Source of the DNA: Acidobacteriota bacterium
GTDB lineage: Bacteria; Acidobacteriota; Blastocatellia; RBC074
DNA: 64,000 nt
NCBI GenBank assembly: GCA_016710075.1
Contig: JADJLO010000006.1
Coordinates: forward strand, 174,501-238,500
Direction: 5' to 3'
Part shown: positions 10,320 through 18,455 of the stretch, piece after piece
Layout of the letters: each line of letters begins with the position of its first letter
How positions within the stretch are numbered: the first letter of the stretch is position 1
Made by a program: the position numbers and the translations under genes
Notes under the pieces: generated by a model
What the model was told of the DNA's origin: nothing
Database searches by the model: none
What the model saw: the letters and a program-made list of their open reading frames with translations, nothing else

Positions 10320-10365
10320 GTGAACCTCCTGCAAGCAAAGGTCTCGGGCAGTTGATGGATGGCGA

Positions 10366-10404
10366 GATTATGTACCAACTAGTCGAGAAATCCAGTCGTT
10401 TGCA
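10366..10404 (-). promoter_or_regulatory. Promoter with TetR-type operator for the propeller/DUF3604 gene
   Basis: 32 of 39 bases match 5322-5360. Minus-strand TGGATT, 16 nt and CATAAT form the promoter, with the operator-like TACCAACTAGTCGAGA (10373-10388, plus strand) in the spacer. It lies 47 nt before the ATG at 10319. Confidence 0.6.
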
Positions 10405-10428
10405 AACAGCAGGGCATTTTTATCCGTC

Positions 10429-13400
10429 TTACCGCCATTCTCCCTGCAGTACGAACGCGGCCCAGTAATAGGGTGATTGCCACTGTTTTTGCTTCCACAT
10501 CTCGATCTGAGCCGAACGCAGGGCAGCGGCTGGAGGCTGCCCGTCCTTCAACATCTTCTGATAGAACCTCGCCATCAAATCCGCTGTGGCTTTGTCGTTG
10601 ACGCTCCACAGACTGACGACGACGCGCGCAGCCCCGGCGTACATAAAGCCTCGTGTCAGGCCGACAAGGCCTTCTCCCTTGATCTCCTTGCCAAGGCCGG
10701 TCTGACAGGCGCTGAGCACAACCAGTTCAGCCGGAAGTTTAAGGTTGTAGATATCGTCAGCGCGCAGGAATCCGTCCTGCGGGTTGCCCTGCTCGTCCAG
10801 AAGTGACAGGACCATGGCCGAACGTCCGGGGTTTTCGCTGTCGAGCAAACCGTGCGTGGCGAAATGGAGGTATCGATACTCTTTGAGCGCGTTGCTCATC
10901 ACTGTCGCGCGGCTGGCATTGAAATCGAGAGCTCTGAGGTTGGCTCTTGCCGGTGAGATGGCCAGAATGCGGTCGGCTTCCTGCCGTGTGTATGGCAGGC
11001 GCCGGATGGTGAATTTGCCGAAGGTCACGGTCGCTGCGGATTCCGCCATGTGTACGACACTGCGAGAGCCTGCCGAGGCTTCTGCCGGCGCCGGTGCTTT
11101 GTCGTTGATACTGAGAGTTTTGAGTTTGAACCGCTCATCATCGCGGGTGAAGACCGGATCGGCTATAACGGCCAGCCATTTCGGCGCCGGCTTTCGCCCG
11201 GCCAGCTCTTTTCGCATCACCGCCAGAGTCGATGCTGACGGCAACGAGATGATCTCATGTTCGGCGACGAGCGGCGTCGCTGCAGATTCGTCGGCAGACC
11301 TGGTCAGCATGGCGAAAGGCACGTATTGCAGGGCGCCGTCGGCAACGATCACCAGTCGTCTGGTTCCAAGTTGGGCTGCGGCTGGTTCGATCACCATGCG
11401 GCTCAATTGTTTGACTGCTTCAGGCAATTCCGTGTCGGCCTTTGTTATGCGTTCGCTTCGTTGTTTTGCAGTCTCGTCGCGGTTGATGACGCTGCGGGCG
11501 TTGAGCAGTTCGGTGACCTGACGGGCGGCTTTGTCGATCTGATTGCGCGCGGGCAGTTCGTAGCTCGCGATCGATGTGCTCGTCACGGCCCAAAGATAGC
11601 TGCTTTCGTCGCCGAGGGCGTATTCAAGCAACAGTGTGCGGTCGTCAAGGATCTGCTGCTGAATCTCTTTCAAGCTGAGAGGTTCAGGATTGGTAATCGC
11701 AGAGTAATGCGGGTTGTCCTTGCGAATGGCCGCTTCAATCAATTGGTACTGACTTTCAAGCAGAGATATATCTTTCTTCAGATTCTCTGCCTGCTCAGGA
11801 GAGCTCTGATACAGTCGCGAGGCTTTGACATTGATCTGTTGCTTCACCTCCTGCTCGCGTTTGAGCAGCGCCGCATCAACGCCTTCACGAATATCAAGGC
11901 GTGATTCAGTCAGCATCTCCAGCATGCTGCGTGCTCTGGCACGCTCGCTGGCCTGCAATCCGGCAGCATCGAAACCGGCTGATCTATCCCGGGAATGCAT
12001 CCGCATCAGCAGGTCAATGTGAAACTGGTATGCGTCCTGACGAGTCGCAAGGTAACTTGCCCGTAACTGCTTGCTGGTGACGCGGGCGCGGACTTCTTCG
12101 ATCAGGGACAGGGCATCTTCCACGCTCTTCAGGGCCGCAGCCTGCTTGCCTGTATCGCGTTCAGCACGAGCCATACCGAGCAATGCCCTGGCTTCTCCGT
12201 TCCGGTCACCGATCGAGCGGAAGATTGCAATGGACTGGTTGAGATGTTCGATGGCTTTGTCAGTCTGACCCAATGCTGAGTAAGCACGGCCAAGGTCGCC
12301 TGATATTATTCCCTCGCGCCGCCGGTTTCCCGCTTTTCGTGTCAGTAGGAGAGCCATCTGCAGCGAATCAAGAGCCTTTTGCTGTGCGCCTGACTGCAGA
12401 TAAACGGCTCCGATATAACTGAGTGTGTCTCCTTCGCCGTTACCGTCTCCAACTTCCCGCTGAAGAGTTAACGCCTGGTTGTAGCTTTCCAGCGCATTTT
12501 TTAGATCATCAATTCCAGCATAAGCCGATCCCACTCCGCTCAGAGCGTCCGCCTCGCCGGATTTATCCTTGATGGACTTTCGCAGCGGAAGCTCCTGCCG
12601 GAAATACTCCAACGCCTTTTCCATCTCTCCCAGGCCAATGTGGGCGATGCCGATGTTGTGTATCGAGATTGCTTCTCTTCGTTTATCACCGATGTCGCGA
12701 AAAATCGGGAGTGCCTGGCTGTAAAACTCCAGAGACTTTTGCCAGTCTGCAAGGTCGCTATGGATTTTGCCTATGTTATTTAATATCGAGGCTTCAGTAC
12801 CGCGTTCTCCCCCGGATCTCACAGATTTCAATGCCTGGTCGTAGTAGTCCAGCGCCTTGTACAAATCGCCCAATACATCGTACGCGCCTCCTATGAAATT
12901 GAGTGCTGCCGCTTCCCTGGATTTGTTTCCCAGCGCCTGAAAAATAAGTACTGATGGATTTAAGAATTCCAAAGCTTTCCGGAATTCACCCGATTCCATG
13001 AGGGTGGCTCCAATGGAGAAAAGTGTAAGAGCCTGCCAGTAACGATCACCTGCCGCCTCGAAAAAATGCAATGCCGTCTGGTATTTCTCGATAGCCGCTC
13101 GGCGGGAGGGGGCCGTCCTTTGCGGCCGCAACTTCAGGTGAGCTTCTTCAAATGCTCTCTGAGCTACCTCGTGATCTCTGTCGTTCTGCGTCGCCTTCCT
13201 TAACGCAATGACTTTCAATTCGTAACGCCCGGCGAGAGCTTGTTTGTTTGTCGAACTGACGTTGATCCTGAAATCTCCGCCCGCATCCGATACCATCACG
13301 ACCGGCTCAGGGCCGAACCTTCCATTCGGACTTTCCACTTTGAGAATTTGACTACCGTCAGCACCAATTACCGTCACGGCCACATCGATCCCCCTTTGAT

Positions 13401-13572
13401 CGATTACGGCATACAGAAACTGGCCTGCAGCAAGGCTGACTTGATAAGTGTGGGTTTCGCCGCCTTTCAATTCCCGTTCAATAACGAAATCAGGGCTTAG
13501 AGGGTGGAGTCCTGTTGAATCGGCTTCTCTGCTTTTGTGGTCGTTAAGATACCCAACGCAAGCAATGGCCAT
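10429..13572 (-). CDS. TPR-CHAT domain protein, exported
   Basis: About 1,050 residues. Residues 25-125 are a beta domain (ETHTYQVSLAAGQFLYAVID) like the pre-peptidase C-terminal fold. Residues 150-480 hold about eight tetratricopeptide repeats (AALNFIGGAYDVLGDLYKAL type). Residues 480-660 are charged and helical. Residues 690-1047 form a CHAT caspase-like peptidase with the catalytic His in HFATHG (about 907) and Cys in SACQTG (about 956), both intact. The first in-frame ATG (13572) has no ribosome-binding site. A better start is ATG 13633, with GAGG 8 nt upstream; two compensating indels (T-run 13599-13603 and near 13533) then give a signal peptide containing LLFICLLWPLLALGI. Role unknown; CHAT proteases cleave partner proteins in bacterial death and conflict pathways. 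Confidence 0.88.
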   Translation of the reverse strand: MAIACVGYLNDHKSREADSTGLHPLSPDFVIERELKGGETHTYQVSLAAGQFLYAVIDQRGIDVAVTVIGADGSQILKVESPNGRFGPEPVVMVSDAGGDFRINVSSTNKQALAGRYELKVIALRKATQNDRDHEVAQRAFEEAHLKLRPQRTAPSRRAAIEKYQTALHFFEAAGDRYWQALTLFSIGATLMESGEFRKALEFLNPSVLIFQALGNKSREAAALNFIGGAYDVLGDLYKALDYYDQALKSVRSGGERGTEASILNNIGKIHSDLADWQKSLEFYSQALPIFRDIGDKRREAISIHNIGIAHIGLGEMEKALEYFRQELPLRKSIKDKSGEADALSGVGSAYAGIDDLKNALESYNQALTLQREVGDGNGEGDTLSYIGAVYLQSGAQQKALDSLQMALLLTRKAGNRRREGIISGDLGRAYSALGQTDKAIEHLNQSIAIFRSIGDRNGEARALLGMARAERDTGKQAAALKSVEDALSLIEEVRARVTSKQLRASYLATRQDAYQFHIDLLMRMHSRDRSAGFDAAGLQASERARARSMLEMLTESRLDIREGVDAALLKREQEVKQQINVKASRLYQSSPEQAENLKKDISLLESQYQLIEAAIRKDNPHYSAITNPEPLSLKEIQQQILDDRTLLLEYALGDESSYLWAVTSTSIASYELPARNQIDKAARQVTELLNARSVINRDETAKQRSERITKADTELPEAVKQLSRMVIEPAAAQLGTRRLVIVADGALQYVPFAMLTRSADESAATPLVAEHEIISLPSASTLAVMRKELAGRKPAPKWLAVIADPVFTRDDERFKLKTLSINDKAPAPAEASAGSRSVVHMAESAATVTFGKFTIRRLPYTRQEADRILAISPARANLRALDFNASRATVMSNALKEYRYLHFATHGLLDSENPGRSAMVLSLLDEQGNPQDGFLRADDIYNLKLPAELVVLSACQTGLGKEIKGEGLVGLTRGFMYAGAARVVVSLWSVNDKATADLMARFYQKMLKDGQPPAAALRSAQIEMWKQKQWQSPYYWAAFVLQGEWR

Positions 13573-13693
13573 AATAAGCAGATAAACAGCAACTTATCTT
13601 TTTCGGAAAACGCCGGTAGCTATGAATACTCATTGAGATACCTCAAGTTGACGAGTCAGACATGAACCGAAAAACTACTAATCCTCAATAACT

Positions 13694-13725
13694 GGCGCCT
13701 CACGCATTCAAATGTGTGAGGCGCC
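13694..13725. terminator. Hairpin at the end of the histone-like gene
   Basis: Arms GGCGCCTCAC and GTGAGGCGCC with a 12-nt loop. The arm matches the terminator at 1510-1533. It overlaps the last codons of the histone-like gene and lacks a strong T-tract on either side, so termination is plausible rather than certain. Confidence 0.45.
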
Positions 13726-14175
13726 GATGTGATGCTCAGTCAAAAGTTCCAATACTACCTTTTTCCTGGCAGCCTTCTTGACGGCCTTCTTGACCGGTGT
13801 GGCCTTCTTGACGGCCTTCTTAGCCGGAGCAGCCTTCTTGACGGCCTTCTTAGCCGGAGCAGCCTTCTTGACGGCCTTCTTAGCCGGAGCAGCCTTCTTG
13901 ACGGCTTTCTTGGCCGGAGCAGCCTTCTTGACGGCCTTCTTGGCTGGAGCAGCCTTCTTGACGGCCTTCTTGGCCGGAGCAGTCTTCTTGACGGCTTTCT
14001 TGGCCGGTTTGCCTACTCTGACCAGCGATTCCTCAGGATTTTTTGCCGTGGCTGTCCAATCGTCATCCGCACCTCCTTGAAGGCCGGAACCGGAGGGACA
14101 GGCTTGATTGCCCTGTTGCGCCTTACCCACAAAACCGCTACCCGAGGGGCGGCCACAAAGGGTACTGAGTTCCAT
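13708..14175 (-). CDS. Histone H1-like Lys/Ala-rich repeat protein
   Basis: Residues about 55-135 are eight copies of a ten-residue unit of the type KKAVKKAAPA, giving a strongly basic, disordered tail typical of bacterial histone H1-like DNA-binding proteins. The short C-terminus ends HHIGASHI. The N-terminus is uncertain: the first in-frame ATG (14175) has no clear ribosome-binding site. A strong site (AAGGAG) precedes an ATG near 14342 in another frame, reading GNFTTSDTKFPDL then a stop, so the real N-terminus may be broken by indels. Probably binds the nucleoid. Repeat identity is clear; gene start is not. Confidence 0.7.
   Translation of the reverse strand: MELSTLCGRPSGSGFVGKAQQGNQACPSGSGLQGGADDDWTATAKNPEESLVRVGKPAKKAVKKTAPAKKAVKKAAPAKKAVKKAAPAKKAVKKAAPAKKAVKKAAPAKKAVKKAAPAKKAVKKATPVKKAVKKAARKKVVLELLTEHHIGASHI
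13771..14010 (-). repeat. Eight 30-bp tandem coding repeats
   Basis: Units start every 30 bp from 13771 to 13981, each a variant of AGCCTTCTTGACGGCCTTCT plus ten bases. They encode the Lys/Ala decapeptides of the histone-like protein. The near-identity of units makes copy number prone to change. Confidence 0.9.
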
Positions 14176-14415
14176 TACTGGAACGTCAGCACGCAGCTTA
14201 CCGGCGGAGGCGCAGGACGATTGCTGACTCTGGCAGAACCCAGATTATTGCTGGTGTATGAATTGATGTTGTTACCAGTTGTAGTCTATGCTGCCATTCA
14301 AATCCGGAAACTTTGTGTCACTTGTTGTGAAATTACCCATACAGATCTCCTTTTTCATATGTGCGATGATTTTGTTTCAACCCGTAACCGAAGGGTTGCC
14401 AGCGCACGCTGTTAA

Positions 14416-15127
14416 AGACTGTCCAGTAGTTTGAGCGGCTGGGCGCAATTGTTGACCTACTCTTACAAACGTGATTCCTCGGAAAACTCCCTCAATCAGA
14501 CAGAATTTTTCTGCTCCGCGAGTTCGGAATACTATACAACTTCCCTGAAATATCAGGCTGATTATATACCATGTGAGACTGCGTCATTTTTAACTATTGG
14601 TGTCTTTGCAATATTACTGAGATTCTCCGAAGTATTTCCTGACTATCCAATCCGGCTGCCACTGGTCGGGAGAACGTTTTTTTCCGGTCAGGTTAATCAT
14701 GGAGGGCCTGGCGGGCGGCATGTGATGAGAAACACGCTAATTTGTATGATTTTATTTGATTTCATTTCATTCCATTAACACTTCAGAGCGTCTATTTTAT
14801 GCCGACCGAAAATTCAAGCGCCTGATTGTCCCGCTTCAACCGATCAAGAAGATTTGAATAACTGACTGATACTGTTGGCGAATTCATCCCATGGTAGATT
14901 GTCAGAAATTACAGAATCAAAATACGAGCGGGACCGCAGGCGTCTCGCCTGCTTGTATTGAAATATCTGCACATTCATATCAGATTTGTGTTAATCGAAT
15001 TGTCGCAGGCGGGACGCCTGCGGTCCCGCTCGTATTTCGACCATTCCAAAATATCAATAAAACACGGAAACAGGTTATAAATTCAATTCGCCAACAGTAT
15101 CAGTTATCAGAAGTTGTTTTCGCATAT
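14416..15127. other. Intergenic region without a recognisable gene
   Basis: About 700 bp. The only open frame (14431-14778) has no domain, no ribosome-binding site and AT-rich noncoding character. The only structure I see is the GC-rich inverted repeat at 14921-15036. Confidence 0.5.
14921..15036. repeat. Inverted repeat, CGGGACCGCAGGCGTC family
   Basis: Two 32-nt arms, 14921-14952 and 15005-15036, complementary apart from one base, around a 52-nt AT-rich spacer. Each arm is itself partly palindromic (GCAGGCGGGACGCCTGC in the right arm). Near-identical words are common between genes of Acidobacteriota and similar bacteria, so this is probably a REP or MITE-type element. Confidence 0.8.
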
Positions 15128-16849
15128 TTAAAGATCAAACCGCCTTGCGCTTGAACTGTTCCACCGCATATTCGCCGGCGCGCATCGATAGAGCCAGAAT
15201 CGTGAGGGTTGGATTGACGCAGGCGCTCGAAACAAAGCAGCTTCCATCCACGACAAAAGATTCTTTACGTCGTGCGCCTGATTCCATTTGTTGAGGACCG
15301 ATGTCCTGGGATCGTTGCCCATTCGGGCAGTGCCGACTTCGTGAATGCTGTGACCGGGAGCGGACGGAATGAGGTTTTCCGAGACAAGTTCTATTCCTGC
15401 GTTGTGAAACATCTCATGTGCGCACTCGATTACATCTTTGGTCAGCTCGCGCTCGTTGTCACCGTATGCAATATCAATCTTGAGCGACGGAATGCTCCAG
15501 GCGTCTTTCAGATTGGGATCGATTTCGACTTTATTTTCATACCGCGAAAGGACTTCACCGAAGCCGCTCATTCGAATCATCGCGGGATGCCATGCTTTGA
15601 CCGAATGTTTGAAATCCGAGCCTAATCCGGGCAGCAGCCGCGCGTGTCCGGGGAAGATACCGGCGCCGCTGCCGCACTGATATCCGAAGCCGCGAATATA
15701 GTTCGCCTGCCGCGATGTTTTATCAAGATTTCTGAAGCGGGGGATGTAAGTGCCTGAGGGACGCCCGTCTTCATTGACGATTTCGCCACCTTTGAGTTGA
15801 GGCGCAAAGCCGGTGAAGGATACTCCCCACGTGTGATCGTGCAGGTAATGACCGAGCACTCCACTGGAGTTGGCCAGGCCTTCGGGATGAAAACGTGATT
15901 TTGAATTGAGCATGATGCGTGTGCTTTCGAGTGTTGATGCGCCGAGTACGACAACCTTCCCAAAAGCCTCGTACTCACGCTTGCTCACCCGGTCCACAAA
16001 AGCCACGCCCCGCGCCTTGCCTGTGTTGCGGTCCATCAAAACTTCGCGCACGACAGAGTTCGGGCGAACCGTAAGGTTGCCGGTCAATTTGGCAGGTTCC
16101 AGAAGTGCAACCGGAGAATTGAACATCGCTCCGACATCACACCCACGCCCGCAGTTGCCGCAGTAATGACACGAAGCCCGATACTTCTGAACATGTCCAG
16201 GGAGCTTCTCTTTCTGCGAAGTTACGCCGGCTCGCGTCGGTATCAGGCGGGCTCCGGTTTTTTGTACCCCGCGTTTGAGTATCGTCTCGCCGCAAAGCAA
16301 AGGCTGTGGCGTTTGAAAGACTCCGTCAGGCAGTTGCGGCAGATTTTCGTAACTGCCCATGACTCCTATCAGCTTGTCCACTTCGTCGTAATAAGGTTTG
16401 AGATCGTCGTAGGCAATCGGCCAGTCTTCGCCATAACCGTCGTGAGTCTTTGCCTTGAAGTCATAATCGCTGAAGCGCAGGCTCACCCTGCCCCAGACGA
16501 GGGTGCGCCCTCCAACCGCACGAGCCCGCACCCAGTCGAACGGCTTGTCACTGGGCGTCGAATATGGATTCTCATCCAGACGGGCGTAGATGTGCGAAGT
16601 GTATCCATCGACGAAGCCGTATTTGTAATTATGGGCATCGCTTCGCGGTATCCGTCCACGATGCGGATCTTCGTATGGCCAGGCGTGTGTTTTGAAATCG
16701 TTGTATAGATCGAACTGTTTGCCGGCTTCGAGCACAAGCACTTTCATCCCGGCGCGCGCCATGACATACGCCGCCATTCCGCCCGCCGCACCGGAACCGA
16801 CAATCACTGCGTCATAAACCTTGCGTGTCCTGTTGGTGATGATCTCCAT
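15128..16849 (-). CDS. GMC family FAD-dependent oxidoreductase
   Basis: Glucose-methanol-choline oxidoreductase, similar to the large subunit of membrane-bound gluconate or sorbitol dehydrogenases. The Rossmann motif GSGAAGG is at residues 18-24 and LVLEAG follows. A Cys-rich CHYCGNCGRGCDVGA segment near residue 235 could bind an Fe-S cluster. The active-site His lies in HSIHEVGTARMG. After HDVKNL the frame goes wrong: a missing T in the run complementary to 15255-15258 hides the conserved VVDGS and NPTLTILALSMRAGEYA, which the next frame encodes, with its stop at 15135-15137. No small subunit or cytochrome partner is adjacent. Probably oxidises a sugar or alcohol. Confidence 0.87.
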   Translation of the reverse strand: MEIITNRTRKVYDAVIVGSGAAGGMAAYVMARAGMKVLVLEAGKQFDLYNDFKTHAWPYEDPHRGRIPRSDAHNYKYGFVDGYTSHIYARLDENPYSTPSDKPFDWVRARAVGGRTLVWGRVSLRFSDYDFKAKTHDGYGEDWPIAYDDLKPYYDEVDKLIGVMGSYENLPQLPDGVFQTPQPLLCGETILKRGVQKTGARLIPTRAGVTSQKEKLPGHVQKYRASCHYCGNCGRGCDVGAMFNSPVALLEPAKLTGNLTVRPNSVVREVLMDRNTGKARGVAFVDRVSKREYEAFGKVVVLGASTLESTRIMLNSKSRFHPEGLANSSGVLGHYLHDHTWGVSFTGFAPQLKGGEIVNEDGRPSGTYIPRFRNLDKTSRQANYIRGFGYQCGSGAGIFPGHARLLPGLGSDFKHSVKAWHPAMIRMSGFGEVLSRYENKVEIDPNLKDAWSIPSLKIDIAYGDNERELTKDVIECAHEMFHNAGIELVSENLIPSAPGHSIHEVGTARMGNDPRTSVLNKWNQAHDVKNLLSWMEAALFRAPASIQPSRFWLYRCAPANMRWNSSSARRFDL

Positions 16850-17243
16850 TGAAATGATCCTCTATCGTACGTCTATGAAATTTGATCTGAATTGAAACAA
16901 CCATGATTCGGACATTCAGGCAGCGGCCTTCAAGCCTGAACCCTGGTATATCCTGGTTAGTTCAATCTCAATCTTGAATTCGCAGCAGGGCTCTGGAATC
17001 TTATATTCCCATGGCCCGTTTTTCTCAATATGCTGGCTGACATCCCATGTCAACCAGCGCAACGAATTCCGTGTGTGGTTGCGAGTGCCGCTACCAGATA
17101 TTGTTTCTCATTCTGCCCTGGTGTGATTGAGGATTAGAGGAATCTCGCGGGGGACCATTCGAGATGGGCCGGGTGATGATCAGTGAGAAGCTCTGTGATG
17201 GTCGTGAGTGTCCGCGATACCGGAATTGATCATTTTCAGGCGT
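16850..17243. other. Intergenic region between GMC gene and MerR gene
   Basis: About 390 bp with no open frame of note and no clear repeat. A promoter for the GMC gene presumably lies here but I cannot pick one with confidence. Confidence 0.4.
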
Positions 17244-17603
17244 TCAAAAACGCGCGCCCAGGCGCATCAGGTGTTGTTCCAGCATGTCGAAGTCATCGAG
17301 CCAGAGTGCGCGTGTTTGTTTGATTTCGCGAATAATTTCCTGATCTTTCGTCCCGCCGACCCACAGCTCGATTTGGGCGGGCAGCCGCTGGGCAATGGTT
17401 TGTAACTCACTGATTGACGCGCGCGCCGTTGGCTCCGACCAGACCGACAACGACGGCTTGTGGCGCAGCTTGATGCGCAGCCTTGACGATTTCTTCGCCC
17501 GGCAGATTGGTTCCCAGATAAACGATTCCCAGGCCGCCGCCTGCCGTGAGCATGGCCGAAAGCAGAATGCCGAATTCGTGTTGCTCGCGCGTCGGCGTAG
17601 CAA
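17244..17603 (-). CDS. C-terminal fragment of the B12-type MerR regulator
   Basis: Only the part after about 17425 is meaningful (ASISELQTIAQRLPAQIELW onward); it is the end of the Rossmann-like B12-binding domain of the regulator at 17407-18207. The break lies in the GC dinucleotide run 17417-17427. Joined, the protein would be about 320 residues, normal for CarH/LitR proteins. Confidence 0.65.
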   Translation of the reverse strand: MLRRRASNTNSAFCFRPCSRQAAAWESFIWEPICRAKKSSRLRIKLRHKPSLSVWSEPTARASISELQTIAQRLPAQIELWVGGTKDQEIIREIKQTRALWLDDFDMLEQHLMRLGARF

Positions 17604-18207
17604 ACATCAGCCTGGCGGGCGGAGACGTGCGACGGTGCAATGGCACAATCGCACCAAGCAAATTGCGCAAAAGCGACGAAGTCATCCGTTCTTGTCCGAT
17701 GCTCAATTTACCCGCGTGCCAGGCTTCGCCGACTTGCTGCAGGAGCGGGAGCGCAACGCGATGAACCAGTTCGCGTGGCGACAGGACGGCGGCGAGTAAT
17801 GAGAGCTCACGTTCGACCTCGGCGTAATCCAGCCGTTCTATCGACGTCATCATCCTGGCTAAATCTATCGCATTCCAGTTTGAGCGGGCTTCCGTCCCCG
17901 GCTCTGGCGTACTGGGTTCTAATTGCCTGATCGCCGGATACGAATCAGCAAACTCGTCGGGTTGCACCGACAGGCTGCGCAATTCTTCATTCGTCAGCGC
18001 AGCCAGTTGGCCGATGGCATGGCCTTGTTCGACCACCTGTCGCAACAGCCGCAAACGCTGCACATCGGCTTCGGTGAAAAGCCGCCCGCGTTCGTTGCGT
18101 TGCGGCGTGACGACTTGATAACGCCGCTCCCAGGCACGCAGTGTTTCAATGCTGATGCCGGTTTGTTTAGAAACCGCGCGAATGGGGTACAACAGTGGTT
18201 TATTCAT
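17407..18207 (-). CDS. MerR-family regulator with B12-binding domain (CarH/LitR-like)
   Basis: Residues 5-75 are a MerR winged helix (TGISIETLRAWERRY). Residues 115-190 match the helical cap of B12-binding regulators, and residues 200 onward the B12-binding domain with EQHEFGILL, whose His is the usual lower cobalt ligand, then VYLGTNLPGEEI. In known CarH/LitR proteins adenosylcobalamin makes the repressor light-sensitive. The frame ends early after LVGANGARVNQ; the rest is in 17244-17603. It is divergent from a DUF2867 SDR gene, and repeated TCCAGCWTTTGTC boxes lie between them, so autoregulation and control of the SDR operon are likely. Confidence 0.85.
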   Translation of the reverse strand: MNKPLLYPIRAVSKQTGISIETLRAWERRYQVVTPQRNERGRLFTEADVQRLRLLRQVVEQGHAIGQLAALTNEELRSLSVQPDEFADSYPAIRQLEPSTPEPGTEARSNWNAIDLARMMTSIERLDYAEVERELSLLAAVLSPRELVHRVALPLLQQVGEAWHAGKLSIGQERMTSSLLRNLLGAIVPLHRRTSPPARLMFATPTREQHEFGILLSAMLTAGGGLGIVYLGTNLPGEEIVKAAHQAAPQAVVVGLVGANGARVNQ

Positions 18208-18248
18208 AATGCTTTACCTTCCATCTCGGTCATCACTTTAATAAGGTG

Positions 18249-18344
18249 TCCAGCTTTTGTCAATGAATCTTTTCTCTTGTTGAGTATATTTCCAGCATTT
18301 GTCCAGTCTTTGCACTTGACAAAAGCTGGATGAAGACTTATCTT
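18249..18344. promoter_or_regulatory. Divergent promoters with three MerR-type boxes
   Basis: TTGACAAAAGCTGGA occurs at 18316-18330 and in perfect inverse at 18249-18263; a third box, TCCAGCATTTGTCCAG, is at 18291-18306. Each outer box begins with a consensus -35 TTGACA. Rightward, 17 nt later, is TATCTT (18339-18344) for the SDR gene. Leftward, 17 nt later, is TAAAGT for the regulator gene. Binding of the MerR protein over both -35 elements would repress both genes. Confidence 0.7.
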
Positions 18345-18455
18345 CTGAAACTCGAAGTAAGAAGTTCCGGCAAGCTGGTTAAATGATAGTCGCTAGAATG
18401 AATTATTGAGTGACTGCAGTTTGCCGAAGTTGATAAACACAAACCCGGAGCATTT

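Noticed and set aside
13771..14010. Regular 30-bp direct repeats resembling a CRISPR array
   Set aside because: Units abut with no spacers and encode Lys/Ala decapeptides; no cas genes.
13729..14415. Leu/Asp-rich plus-strand frame of 228 codons
   Set aside because: Antisense to the histone-like repeats; repeated GLLSRSSLLD has no biological sense.
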